From DASRWT01 sp963748485 (GTDB taxonomy: Bacteria > Methylomirabilota > Methylomirabilia > Rokubacteriales > CSP1-6): 64,000 bases of DNA. The position numbers and the translations under genes are program-made. The stretch covers positions 682,001-746,000 of the forward strand of contig CAVVJF010000019.1 in the NCBI GenBank assembly GCA_963748485.1, in the 5' to 3' direction. Each line of letters opens with the position of its first letter. Positions within the stretch are counted from its first letter, which is position 1. Below are positions 57,959 through 64,000 of the stretch, one piece after another. The notes beneath the pieces are model-generated. The model saw only the letters and a list, made by a program, of their open reading frames with translations, did no database searches and was not told the DNA's origin.

Positions 57959-58942
57959 ATGAGATCCACCGCCGGAATCGGGCTCGCCGTGGTCCTGGGC
58001 ATGGTGCCACTCTGCGCCCACGCCCAGGCCGTGGCGAAGGTGCACCGGATTGGGATCCTGGAAAACGTGGCGGCGGCCTCCAACGAAGCGAACCTCGGCG
58101 CATTCCGGCAGGGCCTGCGCGAGCTGGGCTACGTGGAGGGCCAGAACCTCGTGATCGAGTACCGGTCGGCGGATGGCCGCGCGGAGCGATTCTCGGACCT
58201 TGCCAGCGAGCTCGTACGGCTTCCGGTCGACGTGATCGTGACGCGGGGATCACCGGCGACGCTGTCCGCCAGACAGGTCACGACCACCATCCCCATCGTC
58301 ATGGCGACGAGTGGCGACCCCACCGCCGAGGGGATCGTGAGGAACCTGGCCCGGCCGGGGGGCAACATCACCGGGCTGTACATCCTGGCCCCCATCACCC
58401 TGGCCGGCGACCGCCTGCGGCTTCTCAGGGAAGCGGCGCCCGGATTGTCGCGCGTCGGGCTCCTGTGGAATCCGGTGGACATCCAGCCGCCCTTGCTTGC
58501 GCGGGAGACGGAGAAGGTGGCCCGGGCCATCGGGGTGCAGCTCAAGCTCCTCGAGGTGCAGCGCGCCCAGGCGCTCGACCAGGCGTTCGAGGCGGCGCTG
58601 CTGGGCCAAGTGGATGCCTTTATTGCAGTGGAAGACAGCCTTACCTTCAACAGTCGGGACCGCATCGTGAGCTTCGCCGCGATGAGCCGGCTGCCCGCCA
58701 TCTACGGCCTCCGGGAGTTCGTGGATGCCGGGGGGCTCATGTCCTACGGCACCGACCGGCGCGATCTGTTTCGCCGCGCCGCCACCTATGTGCACCGCAT
58801 TCTGAACGGCGCCCGGCCGGGCGACCTGGCCGTGGAGCCCCCGACCAAGTTCGAGCTGGCGATCAACCTGAAGACGGCGCGAGCGCTCGGCCTCACGATC
58901 CCGCCTTCTCTGCTCCAGCGAGCCGACTACCTCGTCGAGTAG
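57959..58942 (+). CDS. ABC-type substrate-binding protein (PF04392, TrpX-like)
   Basis: 327 residues with a signal peptide (GIGLAVVLGMVPLCAHAQA). KVHRIGILENVAAASNEANLGAFRQGLRELGYVEGQNL, IVTRGSPATLSARQVTTTIP and ELAINLKTARALGLTIPPSLL are the PF04392 landmarks; these proteins bind Trp, Tyr or other small ligands for ABC import or act as sensors. No permease or ATPase gene is adjacent. It lies 101 nt before a very large hybrid kinase, which could use it as a periplasmic input (inference). Confidence 0.85.
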   Translation: MRSTAGIGLAVVLGMVPLCAHAQAVAKVHRIGILENVAAASNEANLGAFRQGLRELGYVEGQNLVIEYRSADGRAERFSDLASELVRLPVDVIVTRGSPATLSARQVTTTIPIVMATSGDPTAEGIVRNLARPGGNITGLYILAPITLAGDRLRLLREAAPGLSRVGLLWNPVDIQPPLLARETEKVARAIGVQLKLLEVQRAQALDQAFEAALLGQVDAFIAVEDSLTFNSRDRIVSFAAMSRLPAIYGLREFVDAGGLMSYGTDRRDLFRRAATYVHRILNGARPGDLAVEPPTKFELAINLKTARALGLTIPPSLLQRADYLVE

Positions 58943-59043
58943 TCGGTCGTAGGGTAAAGATTTCCTACCTCGGGGCGTCGCCTGCCTCTCTCACGATAGA
59001 TGGGTCTCCTGTACCGGTGAGAAATGCGTATCATAGAAGCGCG

Positions 59044-62000
59044 ATGGGAACGCGCGGCACCGGCGCGGCTGGCCATGGCTCCGACTTCCTCGCCGGTGGC
59101 GGCGAGATGGGGCGCCGGATGCGCGAGTTCGACTGGTCGAACACCTCGCTCGGGCCGGTCGCCCAGTGGCCACAGAGCCTGCGCAGCGCCGTCAGCATCC
59201 TCCTGCCCTCGAAGGCGCAGATCGTTCTCTTCTGGGGCAAGGACTTGGCCACCCTCTACAATGACGCCTATCGCCCCGTCTTCGGCGCCAAGCACCCGCA
59301 CGTGCTGAGCCTGCCCGCTCGCGAGGCCTGGAGCGAGCTCTGGGAGACCGGCCTTCGCGACCTCTTCGAGGGCGTGCTCCGGACCGGCGAGGCCTTTTGG
59401 GCGAGCGATCGCCTCTTCGTGATGGAGCGATTCGGATTTCCCGAGGAAACGTACTTCGACGTCTCCTACGATCCAGTGCGGGACGAGAGCGGCCGCGTGG
59501 GCGGCATCTTCTGTATCGTCAGCGAGACCACCGGCCGGGTCGTCGGCGAGCGCCGGCTCACAACGCTTCGCGAGCTGGGCGCCCGGACGGCCGACGGCGC
59601 GAAGTCGGCCGAGGAGGCGTGCCGGAACGCCGCCGAGATCATCGCCTCCAGCCCCCATGACCTACCATTCGGCCTCATTTACCTGCTCGACGCCGATGAG
59701 CGGAACGCCCGCCTGGCCGGATCGGCCGGACTCGCGGAGGGGTCGCTCGCCGCTCCGGCCGACGTCGACCTGGCGGCTCCCACCGCGGACACGATGCCGT
59801 GGCCGCTCCGCCGCGTCATGGAGACCGGCCGGGCCGAGGTCGTTGGTGATCTGAGTCTGCGGCTCGAGGCGGCGCCGGATCGGCGGTGGCCCGAGCCGCC
59901 GCACACCGCCGTGGTGCTGCCGATCGTCAAGTCGGGTCAGGAACGTCTTGCCGGATTCCTGGTGGCCGGGGTCAGCCCCCGCCGGCCGCTGGACGAGCAC
60001 TATCGTGGCTTCCTCGATCTCCTCGCGAGCCAGATCGCCACCGCCATCGTCAGCGCCGTCGCCTACGAGGAAGAGCGCCGCCGCGCTCAGGCGCTCTACG
60101 AGCTCGACCGGGCGAAGACGGCATTCTTCAGCAATGTCAGCCACGAGTTCCGCACGCCGCTGACCTTGATGCTGGGCCCGGTCGAGGACCTGCTGGCGAG
60201 GAGTCACACCGACCTACCGCCCGCCGCCGCCGTGCAGCTCGACGTGGTTAACCGCAACGGGCTGCGCCTGCTCCGGCTGGTCAATACGCTGCTGGACTTC
60301 TCGCGCATCGAAGCGGGCCGGGTCCGGGCGGTGTATCAGCTCACCGATCTCGCCGTGTTCACCGCCGAGCTGGCCAGCGTGTTCCGCGCTGCCGTCGAGC
60401 GGGCCGGCCTGCGGCTCGAAGTGGATTGCCCGCCGCTGGGGGCGCCCGCGTTCGTGGACCGGGACATGTGGGAAAAGATCGTCCTGAACCTCCTATCGAA
60501 CGCGTTCAAGTTCACCTTCACGGGCGAGATCGCCGTGACGCTGCGACAGGTCGACGGCGCCGTCGAGCTGCGCGTCCGCGACAGCGGCACGGGCATTCCC
60601 GCGGAAGAGGTCCCCCGCCTGTTCGAGCGCTTCCATCGAGTCGAAAGCTCGCGCGGGCGCACGCACGAAGGCAGCGGGATCGGGCTGGCGCTGGTGCAGG
60701 AGCTGGTCAAGCTGCATGGCGGCTTCGTCGTCGTGGAGAGCGTTGTCGGCGAAGGCTCGACGTTCACGGTCAGGGTGCCGCTGGGGTCTTCGCACCTGCC
60801 CGCGGATCAGATCGGCGCCGCTCGCGCTGCCGACTCCACCGTCATGGGCGCCGGACCCTACGTGGAGGAGGCGCTTCGATGGCTGCCCGACGAGGAGCCG
60901 CCCGAGGACGCGCTCGGCGCCGAGCTGCCGTCCCATCTGGAGGCCATGGCGGTGCCCGCCTTCCGCCCGGCGCAGGACGGTGACGATCGCCCCCTCGTGC
61001 TGGTCGCCGACGACAACGCCGACATGCGGCAGTATCTGCACCGCTTGCTCGCCGAGCGCTACCGGGTCCGGACCGTTCCGGACGGGGAAGCCGCGCTGAC
61101 GGCGGTCCGGGAGGAGCTTCCCCATCTGGTCCTGAGCGACGTGATGATGCCTCGGCTCGACGGCTTCGGGCTCTTGCGGGAGCTCCGCGCCGATGCTCAC
61201 ACACGCGACCTTCCCGTCATCATGCTTTCCGCGCGCGCGGGCGAGGAGTCCCGCGTGGATGGGCTGCAGGCGGGCGCCGACGACTACCTGATCAAGCCGT
61301 TCAGCGCGCGGGAGCTGCTGGCGCGGGTCCAGTCGAGCCTGGAGCTGGCCCGGGTCCGGCGGGAGGCCGAGCAAGGTTCGCGGCAGCGCGGAGCGCAGTT
61401 CAAGACACTGCTCGACCAAGCCCCGCTCGGCGTGTACCTCGTCGACGCCGAGTTCCGGCTGCGCGAGGTCAACCCCATCGCCCGCCTGGCCTTCGGCGAC
61501 ATCCCCGGAGGCCTGGTCGGCCGAGACTTCGACGAGATCATGCACGTCCTCTGGGCCAAGCCGTACGCCGATGAGGTCGTCCGCATTTTCCGCCGGACCC
61601 TGGAGACGGGAGTGCCCCACATCGAGCGGGAGCGCGCGGAGCTCCGAGTCGACCGCGGCCTCACGGAGTACTACGAGTGGCGCGTCGATCGGATCCCGCT
61701 GTCGGACGGGCGGAACGGAGTAGTGTGCTACTTCCGCGACATCTCGGCGCAGGTGCTGGCGCGCCGGGCGATCGAGGAGAGCCGCGAAGCCCTGCGGGAG
61801 GCGGATCGGAAGAAGGACGAGTTCCTGGCCACGCTCGCGCACGAGCTTCGCAACCCCCTCGCCCCCATGCGCAACGGGCTCCAGCTCATGAAGCTGGCGG
61901 AGGGCGACGGCGAGGGCATCGAGCGGGCGCGCACCCTGATCGAGCGGCAGCTCGGACAGATGGTGCGGCTAGTGGACGACCTGCTCGACTTGAGCCGCAT

Positions 62001-62907
62001 CAGCCGGGGGACCGTGGAGCTCCGCCGGGCGCGCGTGCCGCTGGCGGCGGTGGTGCGGCAGGCCGTCGAGACCAGTCAGCCTGCCATCGAGGCCGCGGGC
62101 CACGCGCTCACCCTAGAGGTGCCGGAGGAGCCGATCGTCGTCGACGCCGACGAGGTTCGGCTCGCGCAGGCGATCGCCAACCTCCTCCACAATGCCGCCA
62201 AGTACACCGAGCCCGGCGGGCGCATCCGCCTCGCGGTGGCGCGCGAGGGCGACGAGGCGGTCGTGACCGTCGAGGACAACGGGGTCGGCATGTCGCCCGA
62301 CATGCTGCCGCGGGTGTTCGAGATGTTCACGCAGGTCGATCGCTCGCTGGAGCGTTCGCAGGGAGGGCTGGGCATCGGCCTGGCCATCGTCAAGCGCCTG
62401 GTCGAGATGCACGGCGGCAGCGTCGAGGCGCGTAGCGCGGGCGTGGGGAAGGGCAGTCGATTCACGGTGCGCCTCCCCGGCGCTCCCTCCGTCAGCGGCG
62501 GGGAACCGGAACGGCGCGAAGTCCCGCCGCCGGACGCGCCGGCGCGGCGGCGCATCCTGGTGGTGGACGACAACGAGGACTCGGCCACCAGCATGGCCCT
62601 CCTGCTCACGAGCATGGGGAACGAGACGCAGACCGCTCACGAGGGCCTGGAAGCGCTGCGCGTGGGGGCGACGTTCCGCCCCGAGGTCATCCTGCTCGAC
62701 ATCGGCATGCCGAGGCTGAACGGGTACGAGACCGCCCGGCGCATCCGGGAGCAGCCGTGGGGCAAGACGGTCACGCTCGTTGCGGTAACAGGCTGGGGCC
62801 AGGCGGGCGACCGCCTGCGCTCACAGGAAGCGGGCTTCGACCACCACGTGGTCAAGCCGGTCGATCCCGCGGCGCTCGCGAAGCTGCTGGGCATGTCGCG
62901 CGAGTAG
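59044..62907 (+). CDS. Large hybrid sensor with two kinase cores and two receivers
   Basis: 1287 residues, all cytoplasmic by the lack of membrane helices. Order: PAS-like (WSNTSLGPVAQWPQSLRSAV to about 170), GAF-like (180-350), HisKA 1 with NVSHEFRTPLTLML, HATPase 1 (NLLSNAFKF, GSGIGLAL), receiver 1 (VLVADDNADMR ... LVLSDVMMPRLDG), PAS (LLDQAPLGVYLVDAEFRLREVNP), HisKA 2 with TLAHELRNPLAPMRN, HATPase 2 (NLLHNAAKY, GGLGIGLAI) and receiver 2 (ILVVDDNEDSA ... ILLDIGMPRLNG). Two complete kinase-receiver modules in one chain allow an internal phosphorelay. TATCAT ends 9 nt upstream of the ATG. Confidence 0.9.
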   Translation: MGTRGTGAAGHGSDFLAGGGEMGRRMREFDWSNTSLGPVAQWPQSLRSAVSILLPSKAQIVLFWGKDLATLYNDAYRPVFGAKHPHVLSLPAREAWSELWETGLRDLFEGVLRTGEAFWASDRLFVMERFGFPEETYFDVSYDPVRDESGRVGGIFCIVSETTGRVVGERRLTTLRELGARTADGAKSAEEACRNAAEIIASSPHDLPFGLIYLLDADERNARLAGSAGLAEGSLAAPADVDLAAPTADTMPWPLRRVMETGRAEVVGDLSLRLEAAPDRRWPEPPHTAVVLPIVKSGQERLAGFLVAGVSPRRPLDEHYRGFLDLLASQIATAIVSAVAYEEERRRAQALYELDRAKTAFFSNVSHEFRTPLTLMLGPVEDLLARSHTDLPPAAAVQLDVVNRNGLRLLRLVNTLLDFSRIEAGRVRAVYQLTDLAVFTAELASVFRAAVERAGLRLEVDCPPLGAPAFVDRDMWEKIVLNLLSNAFKFTFTGEIAVTLRQVDGAVELRVRDSGTGIPAEEVPRLFERFHRVESSRGRTHEGSGIGLALVQELVKLHGGFVVVESVVGEGSTFTVRVPLGSSHLPADQIGAARAADSTVMGAGPYVEEALRWLPDEEPPEDALGAELPSHLEAMAVPAFRPAQDGDDRPLVLVADDNADMRQYLHRLLAERYRVRTVPDGEAALTAVREELPHLVLSDVMMPRLDGFGLLRELRADAHTRDLPVIMLSARAGEESRVDGLQAGADDYLIKPFSARELLARVQSSLELARVRREAEQGSRQRGAQFKTLLDQAPLGVYLVDAEFRLREVNPIARLAFGDIPGGLVGRDFDEIMHVLWAKPYADEVVRIFRRTLETGVPHIERERAELRVDRGLTEYYEWRVDRIPLSDGRNGVVCYFRDISAQVLARRAIEESREALREADRKKDEFLATLAHELRNPLAPMRNGLQLMKLAEGDGEGIERARTLIERQLGQMVRLVDDLLDLSRISRGTVELRRARVPLAAVVRQAVETSQPAIEAAGHALTLEVPEEPIVVDADEVRLAQAIANLLHNAAKYTEPGGRIRLAVAREGDEAVVTVEDNGVGMSPDMLPRVFEMFTQVDRSLERSQGGLGIGLAIVKRLVEMHGGSVEARSAGVGKGSRFTVRLPGAPSVSGGEPERREVPPPDAPARRRILVVDDNEDSATSMALLLTSMGNETQTAHEGLEALRVGATFRPEVILLDIGMPRLNGYETARRIREQPWGKTVTLVAVTGWGQAGDRLRSQEAGFDHHVVKPVDPAALAKLLGMSRE

Positions 62908-62952
62908 CTCATCGCGCAGGCGAAGGCGTTGCGACGGGGGAAGGGACGCGAG

Positions 62953-63195
62953 ATGAGCGCGAGCGGGCGAAAGCCGGCGGTGGCCCGGATCTGGGAAGGG
63001 CGGACGCGCGCGGCGATCGCCGACACGTACGCCGCGTATCTCTCGTACTGGGGCTCGCGGGACGAGATCCACGCCTATGCCGGCGCGGACATCGACAAGA
63101 CGCATCACCTGCCCAAGGACGCGGAATACCTCCTGGAGCTGCCCCCGCACGTCAAGCACGTCGATGTGCTCGTCGACGAGTGGAGCGTCGAATGA
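62953..63195 (+). CDS. Shortened antibiotic-biosynthesis-monooxygenase (ABM)-like protein
   Basis: 80 residues. The N-terminal VARIWEGRTRAAIADTYAAYL matches the first strand and helix of ABM-domain proteins, and SYWGSRDEIHAYAGADIDKT followed by HHLPKDAEYLLELPPHVKHV matches their last half. The central strands (normally about 30 residues between) are missing, so this is either an internally deleted or a natural mini-ABM. The ATGA overlap with the molybdopterin oxidoreductase gene indicates coupled translation. AAGGGA precedes ATG 62953. Confidence 0.65.
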   Translation: MSASGRKPAVARIWEGRTRAAIADTYAAYLSYWGSRDEIHAYAGADIDKTHHLPKDAEYLLELPPHVKHVDVLVDEWSVE

Positions 63196-64000
63196 CGGGG
63201 GACCGCGTCACCCGCGTGACCTGCACTCACGACTGTCCCGACGCCTGCGCGATGCTCGTGACGGTGCGCGACGGCCGCGCGGTGGACGTCGCCCCCAACC
63301 CCGCCCACCCCGTGACCGGCCGGCACCTCTGCGTGAAGGTGGACCGGTACCTGGAGCGCGTCTACCATCCCGACCGCCTCCTGACTCCGATGCGCCGCAC
63401 CGGCCGCAAGGGCGGCGGCGCCTTCGAGCCCATCACGTGGGACGAGGCACTCGACACCACGGTGACGCGGTGGCGGGAGATCATCGCGCGCGACGGGGCC
63501 GCCGCGATCCTGCCGTACTCCTACCTCGGGAGCATGGGAACCCTGACCGCCTTCGGCACCATGCACGCGCTCTTCCACCGGCTCGGCGCGACGCGGCTCG
63601 AGCGCACCATCTGCGGCGGGCAGAACGCGGGGCTGTCCGCCCTCGTGGGCCCGACGTGGACGGACCCCGAGAACATCGCGGACGCGCGCCTCGTCCTCGC
63701 CTGGGGCATCGATCTCGTCAGCACGAGCATCCACACGTGGGACCTCGTGCAGCGGGCGCGGCGGCAGGGCGCGCGGCTGGTCGTGATCGATCCGTACCGC
63801 AGCCGGACCGCGGAGCGGGCCGATCTCCACCTCGCCGTTCACCCCGGCACCGACGGCGCCCTCGCCCTGGGCATGCTGCACGTGATCTTCCGGGAGGGGC
63901 TGGAGGACCGCGACTACATCACGCGGTTCAGCACTGGCGCGGAGGCTCTAGAGGGCGAGGTCGTCGCGTGGACGCCCGAGGCCACCGCCCGCGCCACCGG
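63192..64000 (+). CDS. Molybdopterin-dependent oxidoreductase (Mo-bisPGD family), 3' end outside the window
   Basis: The first 269 residues are seen. CTHDCPDAC ... RHLCVK is a C-x3-C-x3-C-x27-C [4Fe-4S] motif (Cys 11, 15, 19 and 47). ILPYSYLGSMGTLTAFG, LERTICGGQNAGLSALVGP, RLVLAWGIDLVSTSIHTWDLV and LVVIDPYRSRTAERADLHLAV are pterin-binding landmarks of the DMSO-reductase superfamily. The Mo ligand would be expected at the T-I-C-G-G-Q-N-A-G region. There is no Tat signal, so the enzyme is cytoplasmic. The substrate is unknown; the neighbouring shortened ABM protein overlaps its start. Confidence 0.87.
   Translation, partial: MTGDRVTRVTCTHDCPDACAMLVTVRDGRAVDVAPNPAHPVTGRHLCVKVDRYLERVYHPDRLLTPMRRTGRKGGGAFEPITWDEALDTTVTRWREIIARDGAAAILPYSYLGSMGTLTAFGTMHALFHRLGATRLERTICGGQNAGLSALVGPTWTDPENIADARLVLAWGIDLVSTSIHTWDLVQRARRQGARLVVIDPYRSRTAERADLHLAVHPGTDGALALGMLHVIFREGLEDRDYITRFSTGAEALEGEVVAWTPEATARAT

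Noticed and set aside
57211..62907. A single 1898-residue open frame from the META-protein end to the hybrid kinase
   Set aside because: It only runs through the frameshifted HAD gene and the out-of-frame ABC binding-protein gene because GC-rich sequence has few stops; the kinase starts at 59044.
1..64000. tRNA, rRNA, CRISPR arrays, transposase or phage genes
   Set aside because: A scan of both strands found no T-loop/acceptor pairs, regularly spaced repeats, DDE/integrase motifs or phage structural genes; short RNA genes could still be missed by eye.

Overview
This is a 64 kb stretch of very GC-rich, gene-dense bacterial chromosome. No tRNA, rRNA, CRISPR array, prophage or intact insertion sequence was seen. 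The gene mix (family III CoA transferases, orphan TRAP and ABC substrate-binding proteins, enolase-superfamily sugar-acid enzymes, LLM-class oxidoreductases, a HpnP-like hopanoid methylase, SelD fused to an NADH-dehydrogenase-like domain, many DMT/MFS exporters) suggests a free-living soil or sediment bacterium. Candidatus Rokubacteria (Methylomirabilota) would fit, but this is an inference from gene content, not from a marker gene.

Layout. 1-2.8 kb: CoA transferase, DUF4505 and two DinB-like genes in one overlapping run. 2.8-11 kb: a sugar-acid catabolic locus (RraA-like aldolase, GarR/3-hydroxyisobutyrate-type dehydrogenase, YjhG-type dehydratase, MFS carrier, LLM oxidoreductase, two enolase-superfamily dehydratases). 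11-15 kb: cytidylate-kinase-like/BON protein, two DMT exporters, a secreted cupin and a small membrane protein. 14.8-21.7 kb, minus strand: SCO1664 - DUF3090 - histidine phosphatase cassette, preceded by a thioredoxin-reductase-like gene, an MMPL transporter and a HpnP-like radical SAM/B12 protein. 21.7-25.7 kb: SRPBCC protein, AMP ligase and divergent propionyl-CoA synthetase. 25.8-28.5 kb: adhesin relic, response regulator and histidine kinase. 28.6-32 kb: TRAP binding protein and the NDH-SelD fusion. 32-39.4 kb: accessory block, visibly less GC-biased in places, with two attC-like integron recombination sites flanking a VOC-protein gene, plus hydrolases, GNAT, amidohydrolase and methyltransferase. 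39.4-45.9 kb: thioesterase, Ogt, YncE-like propeller, JmjC/cupin-4 protein, a 35-residue protein, a DUF6338 gene split by an in-frame TGA, MFS and class V aminotransferase. 45.9-49.5 kb: glycosyltransferase-DUF3047 fusion, mercuric-reductase-like flavoprotein and TVP38 protein in one operon. 49.5-57.3 kb: M28/PDZ peptidase, ketopantoate-reductase-like enzyme, DUF2277, thioredoxin-fold protein, PIN protein, ATC hydrolase, NTF2, hydrolase, MaoC and two lipoprotein-type genes. 57.3-64 kb: HAD phosphatase, ABC binding protein, a double-kinase hybrid sensor, a shortened ABM-like protein and the start of a molybdopterin oxidoreductase.

Three window-wide patterns stand out. First, at least eight genes are broken by a single-base shift, and adding or removing one G/C restores a family-like protein each time; this looks like consensus error or recent decay. 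Second, several genes start 6-8 nt after a good -10 box with no Shine-Dalgarno sequence, so leaderless mRNAs are probably common; two very short divergent intergenic regions use near-palindromic -10 elements facing both ways. Third, translational coupling through GTGA, TAGTG and ATGA overlaps is frequent and helps to fix starts.

Functionally, the best-defined modules are the sugar-acid locus, the SCO1664/DUF3090/phosphatase cassette, the HpnP-MMPL-TrxR operon, and the SelD-fusion and TIGR04283-type transferase pair, which belong to a recognised but poorly understood radical-SAM/selenodomain gene constellation.
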